From Brucella pseudogrignonensis (GTDB taxonomy: Bacteria > Pseudomonadota > Alphaproteobacteria > Rhizobiales > Rhizobiaceae), in contig NZ_NNRM01000046.1 in the NCBI RefSeq assembly GCF_002252525.1, positions 1-64,000 on the forward strand: DNA of 64,000 bases, written 5' to 3'. Positions 53,601 through 63,067 of the stretch are shown piece by piece (the stretch's first letter is position 1; each line of letters starts with the position of its first letter). Below the pieces are notes generated by a model. That model worked only from the letters and a program-made list of their open reading frames with translations, searched no databases and had not been told where the DNA came from. A program made the translations under genes and the position numbers.

Positions 53601-56123
53601 ATTGGTGCGGAGAAGCTGCTTAAGACAATCACCGCAAGCGTGCCGGAAGGTGGCACGACCATCGATATTCCGGTGGGTGAGGATTGGGGTGCGGGCGCCT
53701 ATGTTACGGCAACGCTGTTCCGTCCGGGTGAGGCTATTGAAAGTCGTATGCCTGCGCGTGCGATTGGTCTTAAATGGCTGAAGGTCGATCCTGCCGACAA
53801 GCAGCTTGCAGTCACGCTGACCCCGCCTGAAGAGATCACACCGCGTTCCACACTTTCCATCCCGGTTTCGGTTGAAAATGCGGGTGGCGAACAGGCCTAT
53901 GTCATCGTCGCGGCAGTCGATGTCGGCATTCTCAATCTGACACGCTATCAGCCGCCGAACCCTGAAAACTGGTTCTTCGGCCAGCGTCAGCTGGGCCTTG
54001 AAATGCGCGATATGTATGGTCGCCTGATCGATGGTTCGCTCGGCGTCACCGGCAAGCTGCGCACAGGTGGCGATGGTGGCAATATGGCAGCGGAAGGCAG
54101 CCCGCCCACCGAAAAGCTGGTTGCGCTGTTCTCCGGTCCGGTTGAACTGGATAGCGACGGCAAGGCAACAATCACTTTCGACATACCGCAGTTCAACGGT
54201 ACCGCGCGCGTCATGGCGGTAGCATGGACCAAGAAGGCTGTTGGCCATGCGGTGACCGATGTCATCATCCGCGATCCTGTGGTGATCACCGCTGGTCTGC
54301 CACGCTTCATGGCCCCCGGCGATCAGGCCAATATCCGCTTCGATATTGCCAATACGGATGCACCGGACGGCGATTATCGTGTGAGCCTTGAGACCACCGA
54401 TAATCTCGGTATTGAGGTTGGCTCCTACCCTGAAAGCATTGCGCTTAAAGGTGGCAAACGACAGTCGATCACCGTTCCACTCAATGCTGTGGCCACGGGT
54501 GCGGGTGGTGTGACGATCCGGCTTTCCAACGATGCAGGCCTCAATGTTGAGCAGGCTTTGGCATTGCCGGTGCGTTCGGTCGATCTGCCGGTCACGAGCC
54601 GCCATGTCGTCAATCTCACGGCCAATGGTGGAAGTGTGCGAGTCGATGGCGGACTTCTGTCTGAAAGCCTGCTTGATGGTGCTTTTGTCAGCGTTGGTGT
54701 AACGCGAAGTGCCGCATTTGATGTGCCAGCATTGTTGATGGCGCTCGACCGCTATCCTTATGGCTGCACAGAGCAGACCACCAGCCGCGCACTGCCGCTG
54801 CTTTATTTGAGCGAAATGGCTGCAGGTACGGAAGCGGCAGCGGGTCTGGAAAGTCAGGAAGAACTTAAAAAGCGCGTACAGGATTCCATCTTCCGCTTGC
54901 TCAACAACCAGTCTTCGAGCGGTTCGTTTGGCCTCTGGTCGCCGGGGTCGGGTGATCTCTGGATGGATGCCTATGTGACCGACTTCCTGACGCGTGCCCG
55001 CGAAAAGGGCTATGACGTGCCGCAGCAGGCGATGCTGTCCGCACTTTCCAATCTGCAAAATGCGCTCGGCTATACCACCGACGTCAAGGAACGTGGCAAC
55101 GACATTGCCTATGCGCTCTATGTTCTGGCACGCAACAAGAAGGCTTCAGTTGGCGATCTGCGTTACTTTGCCGATACCCAGCTTGAAAACTTTGCAAGCC
55201 CGATGGCCGTTGCCCAGCTTGGTGCAGCACTTGCTCTTTATGGTGATCAGCCGCGGTCAGAACGCGTGTTCAATGCGTCGCTCCAGCTCGCAACCAGCCA
55301 GTCCAGCTATGACTATAATCGCTCCGATTATGGTTCGCCGCTGCGTGATGGCGCGGCAATGCTGGCTCTTGCGTCGGAGACCAAGCCTGCGCCGAAAGTG
55401 CTGCCATCGCTGATTACGCTGGTCGAGTTCCAGCGCGAAAAGGCACGTTATCTCAGCACGCAGGATCAGGCATGGATGCTGCTTGCAGCACGCGGGCTTC
55501 AGGATGACAATGGTGCAATCAGCCTCGACATCAATGGCACAGCGCATCAGGGCGCGTTCTCCGAGCGTCTCAATGGCGCAGCCCTTGAAACGCAGCCGCT
55601 GGTCGTCACCAACAAGGGGCAGGGTTCGGTTGATGCGGTCGTCACGGCTGTTGCAGCACCTGCTCAGTCACTGCCTGCGGGTGGAGAAGGTTTCAACATC
55701 GAGCGCACTTATTATACGCTTGATGGCGGGCCGGCCAATGTCACCGGGGTCAATCAGAATGAGCGATATGTCGTTGTTCTGAAAATCGACGATCAGCAGG
55801 AATGGCAGTCGCGTCTGCTTGTGACCGATCTGCTGCCAGCTGGTTTCGAGATCGACAATCCGGGTCTTGTTTCCAGTGCCGATCTTGGCAATTTCCCATG
55901 GCTTGAAAGTACACAGGCAGCGCATCTCGAATTTCGCAATGATCGTTTTGTGGCCGCTTTCGACCGCTCTGCAGGCGAGAAGAAGCCGATTACGCTCGCT
56001 TATGTGGTGCGTGCGGTAACGCCCGGTCTTTACACCCATCCGGCAGCAACGGTTGAGGATATGTATCGTCCGCAATTTGCAGCGCGCACGGCGACAAGCA
56101 TGATGGAGGTGGCTGCACCGTAA
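50619..56123 (+). CDS. Alpha-2-macroglobulin family protein with PAN/Apple domain and thioester
   Basis: The protein has 1834 residues, with a signal peptide (about 1-30, ending near ANAAE) and a cysteine-containing PAN/Apple-like domain (about 35-105). A linker and a long series of MG-type beta domains follow, then a bait region and the thioester domain with the motif YGCTEQ (Cys1383-Gln1386). These bacterial proteins trap proteases in the periplasm and are usually paired with PbpC, encoded next here. The PAN domain is an addition seen in some proteobacterial forms. The ATG at 50619 is chosen over 50589 because of AGAAGAG upstream and the signal peptide. Confidence 0.92.
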   Translation: MSDRFNRLILAFTTAFCLATSFGSSSGANAAETRRIETTQDADYFGFDLRTEKNVSLEQCKSVCLGDNSCLAFTYNPKVKWCFLKADFNKLNESVGSIAGKVVTEAKAAKGKDLGAAPAISFFAANLIDEARRLKREIGGLESSDSLRDLRNEAGAAGMNGDPRTAMEKFRLAASMSPDESEIWAGYALSALATEPSNGQERSKFQRDATSASWFAYQTSRTKDERAQALAVMAQALEKRDASRPALQAYEASLDLVNSASVRDAYEDLKARKGFRIVNNTVDNDNAAPRICAQFSEELVKSGVDYSSFVTLDNGAPKAVDAKDRQICVEGLEHGRNYTVTFRQGLPSAVGEVLPAPVNLSIYVQDRAPSVRFTGDSFVLPAKARRGIPLVSVNLSTAKVKLYRVGDRSLAQLLSGYQFLRQLDSYDISTVSDQMGAPVWEGEIEVAGNELNKEATTSFPVDEALPERKPGVYVLTAEPLVQKSDDEYGTKATQWFVVSDIGLSTYTGQDGINVFARSLESAEPLKGVKLTLLARNNEVLGEATTDSDGRATFTPGLTRGTDGMVPAVLMASSDDEDFTFLDMARAGFDLSDRGVTGRAVPKALDLYAWTERGIYRAGEVVHVGALARDDTATAIDDLPLTFIFTRPDGVEDRRLVSDSKLAGGHAIDLTLPSNAMRGTWNVSVYTDPKQPAIATQMFLVEDFVPDRIEFDLTSDKPEIAVGETANITVDGRFLYGAPAAGLALEGEVTLSTKRQWDRFKGYYFGLADEEQGEATRLPLDGLSKVDDNGKATFPVTVDEMPSTTRLVNAAVTVRMRETGGRAVERKIDVAIQPETDLIGIRPDFAGDEVPQGGTAKFSLIASDSKGDRKALDGAQWSLVKIERNYQWYRSGNSWNYEPVTFTKAIANGKIDLATDSEAEISLPVDWGRYRLEIETADAAGPATSYEFDAGWFVSSTSTETPDGLEIALDKEHYAVGDTAELKISPRFAGELLITIGAEKLLKTITASVPEGGTTIDIPVGEDWGAGAYVTATLFRPGEAIESRMPARAIGLKWLKVDPADKQLAVTLTPPEEITPRSTLSIPVSVENAGGEQAYVIVAAVDVGILNLTRYQPPNPENWFFGQRQLGLEMRDMYGRLIDGSLGVTGKLRTGGDGGNMAAEGSPPTEKLVALFSGPVELDSDGKATITFDIPQFNGTARVMAVAWTKKAVGHAVTDVIIRDPVVITAGLPRFMAPGDQANIRFDIANTDAPDGDYRVSLETTDNLGIEVGSYPESIALKGGKRQSITVPLNAVATGAGGVTIRLSNDAGLNVEQALALPVRSVDLPVTSRHVVNLTANGGSVRVDGGLLSESLLDGAFVSVGVTRSAAFDVPALLMALDRYPYGCTEQTTSRALPLLYLSEMAAGTEAAAGLESQEELKKRVQDSIFRLLNNQSSSGSFGLWSPGSGDLWMDAYVTDFLTRAREKGYDVPQQAMLSALSNLQNALGYTTDVKERGNDIAYALYVLARNKKASVGDLRYFADTQLENFASPMAVAQLGAALALYGDQPRSERVFNASLQLATSQSSYDYNRSDYGSPLRDGAAMLALASETKPAPKVLPSLITLVEFQREKARYLSTQDQAWMLLAARGLQDDNGAISLDINGTAHQGAFSERLNGAALETQPLVVTNKGQGSVDAVVTAVAAPAQSLPAGGEGFNIERTYYTLDGGPANVTGVNQNERYVVVLKIDDQQEWQSRLLVTDLLPAGFEIDNPGLVSSADLGNFPWLESTQAAHLEFRNDRFVAAFDRSAGEKKPITLAYVVRAVTPGLYTHPAATVEDMYRPQFAARTATSMMEVAAP

Positions 56124-56124
56124 G

Positions 56125-56169
56125 CCATGATCCCGAAAAGTGGGAGCCGGTTTTCGGACAAGATCATGG
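56125..56169. repeat. Nested palindrome at the macroglobulin-pbpC junction
   Basis: Outer arms CCATGATC (56125-56132) and GATCATGG (56162-56169) enclose inner arms CCGAAAA (56133-56139) and TTTTCGG (56151-56157). Each outer arm contains an in-frame ATG (56127, 56166) for the pbpC reading frame, so the repeat occupies the gene's translation-start region. Confidence 0.8.
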
Positions 56170-58265
56170 CCAAACAAATGAAAAGGCGTTGGAAAATAGC
56201 GATTGGCGGTGCCGCGTTTCTCGGCATCGCTGCACTCGGAACCGTGGTCGGGCTTGACTGGCTCGACCGCGCCTATCCTCCGCCTTTGCCGGAACGGCTA
56301 ACCATTTCCACCGAAGTTATGGATCGCGACGGCGCTTTGCTGCGCGCCTATGCAACACCGGACGGCTATTGGCGTTTGAATACCCGCATTGAAGATGTCG
56401 ATCCGAAATTCGTGAAAATGCTGATCGCCTATGAGGACAAGCGTTTTTACGATCATGGCGGCATTGATTTCACGGCACTTCTTCGGGCCGCGTATCAGCT
56501 TGCAGGGAGCGGCCGTATTGTTTCCGGCGGTTCCACACTTTCCATGCAGCTTGCACGCCTTATCGAGCCGCGCGAAAGCCGCAGCTTCGGCTCCAAGTTC
56601 CGGCAGCTGGCGCGTGCAGTTCAAATTGAGCGACGGCTGAGCAAGTCTGAAATTCTCGAACGTTATCTGACACTCGCGCCCTATGGTGGCAATCTGGAGG
56701 GCGTACGGTCGGCATCGTTAGCCTATTTTGGCAAAGAGCCACTGCGCCTCACCATATCGGAAGCAGCGCTTCTTGTGGCTTTGCCGCAATTGCCGGAGCG
56801 CCGCCGGCCGGATCGCGAGATGGAGAACGCGGTTGCTGCGCGGGATCGCGTTCTAAAACGCATGGTTTCGTCTGATGTTTTCACGAGCGAAGAAGCCGAG
56901 CGTGCATCGCGTGAGCGCATATCCGCGACGCGTCATCCCTTGCCTTCATTGGCCGCTCACTTTGCCGATCTCGCTTTGAAACAGGCGCCGACCGAGGCCC
57001 GGCATCAGCTGACGCTTAAGAAGTCGGTGCAGGCTGGGCTTGAAGTTGTGGCACGCGAAGCTGCTGCGAAGCTTGGGCCAAAAGTATCGGTCGCCATGGT
57101 GCTGGCCGACAGTCGCAATGGCAATATTCTGGGTGAGATTGGCTCCGCTGATTATTTCGATGGCAAGCGGCAGGGCTGGATCGACATGACCCGCGCCGTG
57201 CGCTCGCCGGGTTCAACGCTCAAGCCCTTTATCTATGGGCTGGCCTTCGAGCAGGGACTGATTGCGCAGGAGACCATCATCGAGGACCGCCCGCAGGATT
57301 TTGCGGGCTATCGTCCGCGCAATTTCGATATGAGCTATCAGGGCGATGTCAGCATCCGTCAGGCGCTGCAAATGTCGCTGAATGTGCCGACAATCAGCTT
57401 GCTCGATGCAATTGGCCCTGCACGGCTCACCACGCGTATTCGACAGGCGGCGGTTAATCTGCAATTGCCGAAAGGTGAAGCGCCGGGACTGGCTATCGGC
57501 CTTGGTGGCGCGGGCATCAGCCTGCGCGATCTGGTGCAGCTCTATACTGGCCTTGCCAATGGCGGGCGAGGGGCAGCCCTTCGTGACGGCACCGAAGGTT
57601 CAGAACCTGTTCAGCCATCGGCTCCTATTCTGAGCGAGCAGGCATCGTGGCAGATTGGCGATATTCTGGCCGGTGTCGTGCCGCCGCAAGGTGCGAAACG
57701 TCTCGGCCTCGCTTACAAGACCGGCACGTCCTATGGCTATCGCGATGCTTGGTCGGTCGGTTATGACGGGCGTTATGTGTTGGGTGTCTGGGTCGGGCGT
57801 GCCGATGGCGGCTCGGTGCCGGGCCTTGCCGGTTATGTTTCGGCAGCGCCCATCCTGTTTGAAGCCTTTGTGCGTTCGGGCGTTGCTTCTGTGCCGTTAC
57901 CGCGTGCGCCTGCTGGCGCATTTCGCACAGCACGCGCCGATCTTCCTGTAACGCAGATACGCTTTTCATCGAGCAGCGATCCGCTGCCGCTTCTCAAAGC
58001 CACGATTGAGCCTGCACCGCGCATCGTGTTTCCACCGGATGGCGCGCATGTCGAACTGAAAGCCCTGACCGATAATGCCTCGCCGCTGGTTCTGAAATTA
58101 CAGGGTGGACGCGCTCCGTTTCGCTGGCTTGCCAATGGCAAACCCATTTCCAAACCCAACCGCCGCCGCACGGCCACATGGCTGCCGGATGGCACCGGCT
58201 ATTCCACACTGACTGTTGTTGATGCAGGCGGACGCGCTGCCAGTGTGAAGATTTTCATTGAGTGA
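56127..58265 (+). CDS. pbpC: Penicillin-binding protein 1C
   Basis: The frame is 712 residues from the ATG at 56127. After a membrane helix come a glycosyltransferase-51 domain (EDKRFYDHGGIDF, catalytic Glu103), a transpeptidase domain (PGSTLKPF with Ser363 and Lys366; KTGTS from Lys531), and a C-terminal BiPBP_C beta domain. It polymerises and crosslinks peptidoglycan. It follows the macroglobulin gene after 3 bp, and this pair is common: the protease trap is thought to protect the envelope where PbpC repairs it. A second ATG at 56166 would remove 13 residues that come from a palindrome; I cannot decide between them. Confidence 0.92.
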   Translation: MIPKSGSRFSDKIMAKQMKRRWKIAIGGAAFLGIAALGTVVGLDWLDRAYPPPLPERLTISTEVMDRDGALLRAYATPDGYWRLNTRIEDVDPKFVKMLIAYEDKRFYDHGGIDFTALLRAAYQLAGSGRIVSGGSTLSMQLARLIEPRESRSFGSKFRQLARAVQIERRLSKSEILERYLTLAPYGGNLEGVRSASLAYFGKEPLRLTISEAALLVALPQLPERRRPDREMENAVAARDRVLKRMVSSDVFTSEEAERASRERISATRHPLPSLAAHFADLALKQAPTEARHQLTLKKSVQAGLEVVAREAAAKLGPKVSVAMVLADSRNGNILGEIGSADYFDGKRQGWIDMTRAVRSPGSTLKPFIYGLAFEQGLIAQETIIEDRPQDFAGYRPRNFDMSYQGDVSIRQALQMSLNVPTISLLDAIGPARLTTRIRQAAVNLQLPKGEAPGLAIGLGGAGISLRDLVQLYTGLANGGRGAALRDGTEGSEPVQPSAPILSEQASWQIGDILAGVVPPQGAKRLGLAYKTGTSYGYRDAWSVGYDGRYVLGVWVGRADGGSVPGLAGYVSAAPILFEAFVRSGVASVPLPRAPAGAFRTARADLPVTQIRFSSSSDPLPLLKATIEPAPRIVFPPDGAHVELKALTDNASPLVLKLQGGRAPFRWLANGKPISKPNRRRTATWLPDGTGYSTLTVVDAGGRAASVKIFIE

Positions 58266-58316
58266 GGCTGCCACACAGTCTGCTCTGGGCAGAATAATTG
58301 ATAGTTGGAGATGTTA

Positions 58317-58664
58317 ATGCGTTTTCGTCCTTTTCTGCTGGCTTTAGCTCTTTCCTTGCCAGTGCTGTCTCAAACCGCTCCGGCACAAGCCGCCGACAAG
58401 TGCGTTGCCGATGCGATCATAAAGGCAAAGCAGCTCCTGCTTCTGCACAGCGACGATGACGATCGTGCAGAAATCGATGAACCTACTTTCAAGAAAACCG
58501 GTACGATCAAAGCTCTGCGCGGCAAAGGCAAATTCGATGTCATCGAAGGTCTCGGCTATGTCTATAAGGGCGAATATCGCCTGCGCCTTTATTATGCGGA
58601 CATCGGCGGCGATTGTGTTTTGATGGGGCAGGAAGTGCTCGAATATTCTGACCCGTTTTCCTGA
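58317..58664 (+). CDS. Small secreted protein, unknown function (first of three)
   Basis: This 115-residue protein has a Sec signal (FLLALALSLPVLSQ, cleavage near AQAAD). The ATG at 58317 has GGAG 7 nt upstream. The mature domain contains two cysteines and a YVYKGEYRLRLYY segment. I do not recognise the family. It follows pbpC by 51 bp and precedes two more secreted proteins on the same strand. Confidence 0.7.
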   Translation: MRFRPFLLALALSLPVLSQTAPAQAADKCVADAIIKAKQLLLLHSDDDDRAEIDEPTFKKTGTIKALRGKGKFDVIEGLGYVYKGEYRLRLYYADIGGDCVLMGQEVLEYSDPFS

Positions 58665-58684
58665 TTTTTGTGGGAGATCCATTT

Positions 58685-59341
58685 ATGAAAAAGCCTTTCA
58701 TAACAGCACTTTCGATTGTTCTCGCCTCCGCATCCATGTCTTTTGCTGCAGGCAATCAGGCAGAGGCTCCAGCAGGTGCCACGTCATGCGCGTTCAGTGC
58801 ATGGACAAACGGTGAAAAGCCCTTAATTGAAGTCCGCGAAACGCCATCTGCTGACGCCAAAATTTTGGGCCATATACCGACCGGCTCCAAAACCGGAGAA
58901 ACGGAATATGCCTACAGCATCGGCTTTGATGTGCTTGAAACCCGCGATGGCTGGCTGAAGATCGCCAATGCAAGCGATGCCTATAATGAAGAAAGCGACG
59001 ATTACGTCCCGCGTGAGTTCTACAAGGGTGAAGGCTGGATCAAATCGGACGAAGCGAAAGTCGGCATTCAGTCGGCCCGCGGCTTTCTGAAACCCGACCC
59101 TCAAAGTGAGCGGCTACTTGATATTGGCAGTGACTGGCTGACGGAAATGGGCAGGATCAACAACATCCTCGCCTGTCACGAGGATTGGGTGCTGTTGGAT
59201 TACACGGTGCTGCGCAAGCGCATGGCTGGCGAAGAGCTGGTAGACCTTGCCAGCAATGACCAAAGAACCGGACGCGCCTGGTTCAGAGGTCTGTGTTCCA
59301 ATGCAGAAACCACTTGCGATATGAAATCGGTTGATCAGTAA
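58685..59341 (+). CDS. Secreted SH3-like-domain protein
   Basis: The 218-residue protein has a signal peptide (FITALSIVLASASMS, cleavage near FAAGN). It contains an SH3-like segment with the pattern LIEVRETPSADAKILGHIP and DGWLKI, as in bacterial SH3 type 3 domains that bind cell-wall peptides. It follows the first small gene by 20 bp. A peptidoglycan-related function fits the pbpC neighbourhood (inference). Confidence 0.72.
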   Translation: MKKPFITALSIVLASASMSFAAGNQAEAPAGATSCAFSAWTNGEKPLIEVRETPSADAKILGHIPTGSKTGETEYAYSIGFDVLETRDGWLKIANASDAYNEESDDYVPREFYKGEGWIKSDEAKVGIQSARGFLKPDPQSERLLDIGSDWLTEMGRINNILACHEDWVLLDYTVLRKRMAGEELVDLASNDQRTGRAWFRGLCSNAETTCDMKSVDQ

Positions 59342-59356
59342 TTTCGGGTATTTGAT

Positions 59357-60196
59357 ATGAATTTGAAACACTCTGCTCTGCGTCTTTCCGTATTGGCTGC
59401 TCTTTGCGCTTTGTCCGCACCGGCATTGGCCATTGATTGCAGCAAGGCACAAACGCCAAGCGAAAAGCTGATCTGCTCAAGCAAAACGCTCCAGAAAGCC
59501 GATAGCAAATTGAATAAGACCTATTCGGCAACGCTCAAATCTGCGCCCGACGAGGAAATCCGCAATATGCTGGTGGCAAGCCAGAAACGCTGGATTGCTG
59601 CGCGTGACAAGGCGCTGGATGGTGTTGTTGGCGAACCCGATAGCGTGCCGGACGGTAAAAGTGCGGTGCAGATTGCCAACAGCATGATTGCCGAACGCAT
59701 TGAGCGGCTTGAGGAAAAGGGCAAGATGAGCCTCATTGAAGTGGCGCGCACCCAGCGGGCTTTCCTCAAGCAGTTCAGCGGTGGCGACTATGCTGGCTAT
59801 GAGACATCCTGCGATATGCTGCCACCTGACCAGATCTATAACTGCTTTCCAACGCGCCATTATCAGAATGGTGATCGCGTGTGCAGCGTTGAGGAATATT
59901 GGGCGACCAATACCGGTTATATGAAGCGCTATATTGCCGATATCGTCGATGGCAAACCAAAGCTGATCGCCAGCTGTTCATTCAATGGCGACGACAACAC
60001 TTGCCCCACGACGAGCGGAGAAGGCCAAAGCTGGAACGTGAAGCCGGAAGCGCAGCCCACACTCTACAGTTCAAAACCAGAGCAGAAACTTGACGGCGAA
60101 GTCATCGATAGCGACGACTATGACTGGCTCAAGACCTGCCTGACGGACAAGAGCTTTCCACTTGCTGATCCGACGCGGTCAGGGGCAAGTGAGTAG
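59357..60196 (+). CDS. Secreted LprI/DUF1311-type protein
   Basis: The 279-residue protein has a signal peptide (cleaved near ALAID) and an N-terminal lysozyme-inhibitor LprI-like (DUF1311) domain with four-helix pattern CSKAQTPSEKLICSS. The C-terminal half has further cysteines and is unfamiliar. LprI proteins inhibit lysozyme in mycobacteria; the function here is unproven. It ends the run of three secreted proteins and is convergent, 5 bp apart, with the next gene. Confidence 0.75.
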   Translation: MNLKHSALRLSVLAALCALSAPALAIDCSKAQTPSEKLICSSKTLQKADSKLNKTYSATLKSAPDEEIRNMLVASQKRWIAARDKALDGVVGEPDSVPDGKSAVQIANSMIAERIERLEEKGKMSLIEVARTQRAFLKQFSGGDYAGYETSCDMLPPDQIYNCFPTRHYQNGDRVCSVEEYWATNTGYMKRYIADIVDGKPKLIASCSFNGDDNTCPTTSGEGQSWNVKPEAQPTLYSSKPEQKLDGEVIDSDDYDWLKTCLTDKSFPLADPTRSGASE

Positions 60197-60201
60197 AGCG
60201 C

Positions 60202-61920
60202 TCACGATATAGCGGCCTGCAATTCGGTCTGGCGGGAAGAGGTTTGGCTTTCCGCCGACCTCATCTCAAGGCGATATTTGCGATAGGCGACAAAGCCTGA
60301 AAGGTAGTGTTCCACATCGTCGATGCGCACGCGAAATGCGTGGTGGCGAATGAAGAAGCTGCCGGTAATTTTTTGGGGGTTGGCATAGAACATTGCCAAT
60401 TCAGGCCAGAAATGGCCGTTCAGCAGATGATGCGCGCGGCGCTCCAGTGCGAAATAGAACTTTTTCAGATCAACCCCGGCCAGCAACGGTGCGAGCTTTG
60501 GATCAGCCTCGATCCGGCTGACCATTTGTTGCGCTGCCATCATCAGTTCGAGCAGCGTCGGGAATGTCGTGATGCGGTTGCTGACGAAATCCAGATAATC
60601 CGCAAAGTTACGAATGCCGAATTCGTAATATTTCTGTTCCGGCCGATAACGGGTCAATTCATTGACGGCATAGGAAAGCCAATGGTCATGCGCCTCCCAG
60701 TGATTGGCTTCGATGAAATGGTGAAACGCCTTTTCCACTGCTTCCAGCCAGCGTGCATCGCGGGTCAGCGAGTATAGCCGCATCAGCCCGAACGCGGCTT
60801 CCCCATCATAATAGATGATGCGGAAGGGCTCCTTAATGCTCAGCGACGGATAATTGAGCACATGGTTGAATTTTCCGCTCTGCTGATCCTGCATATGCAC
60901 GATGCCGAGTGCGAGTTTCTCCAGCAAAGGCAGGTATCGGTCGGTGCCGGTCAATTCGCTATATTTAACCAGTGCCAGCAGGCAGACGGCGTTGCCGCCC
61001 AGCTTGATTTCACCATTCTCTTCCGTCAGGAACGCCAGATCTTTGCCGTCCTGATTTACAGTCTTGATGAGCTTGTCGGTGAGATGTTGAAGCCCGCGCT
61101 CAATCGCATCTATCAACGCCTGATCTTTGGTGACTTCCCAGGATTCAAGCATTGCATAAAGCGTGCTTGTGTGGCGGAGCGTGTTGTAGGTTTTGATCTC
61201 ATTGTCGAAGCACGGATGCCAGCCATAGATAAAGCGCCCGTCCTCGCGCACCTGCGTTTCGAGAAAATGGCTGCCGCGTTCGATCAGCCCGTCAATATCA
61301 GCGATATTCAACATTTCGATCGTTCTGCGACCGGTGTTCGGACCGGCTCCGGGGATCGAATGGACCTCATCGTCTTCGTCGGTGGTAAAAAGCGCCTGCG
61401 TCGAGAAGACATGAAACTTCTCAACATCGGCAACCGAAATTTTGTCGAACCCACGCGCGCGCTTGGCATAGCGGTTGAAGTTCGCTTCATTGAGAGTTGC
61501 AGTGGCAACCGACGGGCCGCCATAGAGCATGGCATTGCCATTCAGTTCTGTTTCAAGAAACGCTGTTTGAAAACGTTCATCAAGGGAGATGCCATAACGG
61601 AAATAGTTCCGTTTGACCTGCTGAAGACGCCTGATGAGCTCCGCTTTATCGATTTCTTCGGCGCTTTCCACCCAATCGACCCGCAACCATTTGGGTTCCA
61701 TCCCTGATTTGGTGATGATTTGCCGTAGCTTCTCCAGCCCTGCGTTCCAGCAGTCTTTAAAGCTTCCTGCTGTGACGGTCAGTGTTTGCGCACGCGATTG
61801 CGTGTCTGTGAAAGAAAAGAAAAGAATAAAAGGGGGAGTTTTTCCGATCAGCGGTTGGATATCTCGTTCAAGGTTCTGATGAACACGCGAAATCATGTTC
61901 TGCAGCTTGTCTGATACCAT
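60202..61920 (-). CDS. Protein of unknown function with (alpha/alpha)-toroid-like region
   Basis: This 572-residue protein has no signal peptide. The C-terminal half (about 210-560) contains repeated paired helices with aromatic motifs (FDNEIKTYNTLRHTSTLYAM and YYDGEAAFGLMRLYSLT), typical of (alpha/alpha)6 barrels of glycan-active enzymes such as epimerases and lyases. The N-terminal about 200 residues are not recognised. The ATG at 61920 has GGGAGG 7 nt upstream and is preferred over 61935. Substrate and role are unknown; conserved-hypothetical is the honest label. Confidence 0.65.
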   Translation of the reverse strand: MVSDKLQNMISRVHQNLERDIQPLIGKTPPFILFFSFTDTQSRAQTLTVTAGSFKDCWNAGLEKLRQIITKSGMEPKWLRVDWVESAEEIDKAELIRRLQQVKRNYFRYGISLDERFQTAFLETELNGNAMLYGGPSVATATLNEANFNRYAKRARGFDKISVADVEKFHVFSTQALFTTDEDDEVHSIPGAGPNTGRRTIEMLNIADIDGLIERGSHFLETQVREDGRFIYGWHPCFDNEIKTYNTLRHTSTLYAMLESWEVTKDQALIDAIERGLQHLTDKLIKTVNQDGKDLAFLTEENGEIKLGGNAVCLLALVKYSELTGTDRYLPLLEKLALGIVHMQDQQSGKFNHVLNYPSLSIKEPFRIIYYDGEAAFGLMRLYSLTRDARWLEAVEKAFHHFIEANHWEAHDHWLSYAVNELTRYRPEQKYYEFGIRNFADYLDFVSNRITTFPTLLELMMAAQQMVSRIEADPKLAPLLAGVDLKKFYFALERRAHHLLNGHFWPELAMFYANPQKITGSFFIRHHAFRVRIDDVEHYLSGFVAYRKYRLEMRSAESQTSSRQTELQAAIS

Positions 61921-62112
61921 GCCGAAACCTCCCAATGTGTTTCACATCACTCCCAGATCTTATTTATGCTCGGGCAAAGTATTGATGGTCAAGCTTGATA
62001 AGTGGGCGTTTCACTCCGGTTTTCCGTATTTGTGTATGGTGTGCTCGGTGGCATGGAAGTTTCCTGCAACCGACGCTATGTTCGGCGGCAATTGCAATCG
62101 TGGAGAACTCCA

Positions 62113-63036
62113 TTGAAGATTTTCATTTTCGGCAGCGTGAACGTCGATGTCAGCGCCCGTATGGCAGCACTGCCGCGTCCCGGCCAGACACTTAACGCGT
62201 CCGGCTACGGCATTGGTCTTGGTGGCAAAGGTGCCAATCAGGCGGTTGCCGCGGCAAAGCTTGGCGGCGATATTCGTTTCGTCGGTGCGGTCGGCAACGA
62301 TGCCTTTGGCCAACTCGCTGTCAAGGAAATGCAGCAGTTCGGTCTTAACACCGCTGGTGTTAAAATGATTGATGGTGTCGATACCGGCATTGCAATCATT
62401 CAGGTCGAAGAAGCCGGGCAGAACACGATTGTTGTTTGCGCCGGTGCCAATGCGAATTGGGCGGCATCCGATATTGATGCCTATGCGTCTGATATTGCGA
62501 AAGCCAAAATCACGCTGTTGCAGCGTGAAGTCCCGCATGAAGCCAATCTTGCTGTTGCAAAGGCTGTAAAAGCTGCTGGCGGCACCGTGCTGCTCGATCC
62601 GGCTCCGGTTGGCGATGCAAGCCGCATGGCCGATCTGATTTCGTTGAGCGAGATCATCTCGCCCAACGAAACCGAAGCCGCTGAAATAACCGGCATTGAA
62701 CCAACCGATATTGCATCGGCGGAAGCTGCTGCCCGCAAACTTCTCGAACGCGGTCCGAAGATCGTTATCGTGAAGCTTGGTGGTCGCGGCTCATTGCTTG
62801 TGACAGCTGATGAGGTCAAGCACTTTGAACCGTTCAAGGTGAAGGTGGTCGATACGGTTGCCGCTGGCGACAGTTTCAATGGTGGCTTTGCCGTTGCTTA
62901 TTCGCAGGGTCAGTCGCTGCATGATTGCGTGCGCTTCGCGTCTGCTTCCGGTGCGATTGCGGTGACGCGCGTTGGCGCCGGATCTGCTGCGCCGACCGCT
63001 CACGAAGTGGCGCAACTTTTGCAGAATAATCAGTAA
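62113..63036 (+). CDS. rbsK: Ribokinase
   Basis: The 307-residue protein has the PfkB ribokinase signatures [18 protein letters not shown] at the N-terminus and [14 protein letters not shown] with the catalytic Asp (usual GAGD is AAGD here). It phosphorylates ribose to ribose-5-phosphate. The TTG at 62113 is the likely start, because TGGAG lies 7 nt upstream and it gives the canonical [12 protein letters not shown] beginning; the longer open frame adds an unrelated leader. The nucleoside hydrolase gene convergent to it would release ribose, making a salvage pair. Confidence 0.88.
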   Translation: MKIFIFGSVNVDVSARMAALPRPGQTLNASGYGIGLGGKGANQAVAAAKLGGDIRFVGAVGNDAFGQLAVKEMQQFGLNTAGVKMIDGVDTGIAIIQVEEAGQNTIVVCAGANANWAASDIDAYASDIAKAKITLLQREVPHEANLAVAKAVKAAGGTVLLDPAPVGDASRMADLISLSEIISPNETEAAEITGIEPTDIASAEAAARKLLERGPKIVIVKLGGRGSLLVTADEVKHFEPFKVKVVDTVAAGDSFNGGFAVAYSQGQSLHDCVRFASASGAIAVTRVGAGSAAPTAHEVAQLLQNNQ

Positions 63037-63067
63037 GACTGCAAAAAATCCAATAAAACGCTGAGGC

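Noticed and set aside
53481-55058. A 525-codon minus-strand frame inside the macroglobulin gene
   Set aside because: It is antisense to a well-defined gene with a thioester motif, has no ribosome-binding site, and its composition is rich in Arg/His/Cys as in typical antisense shadows.
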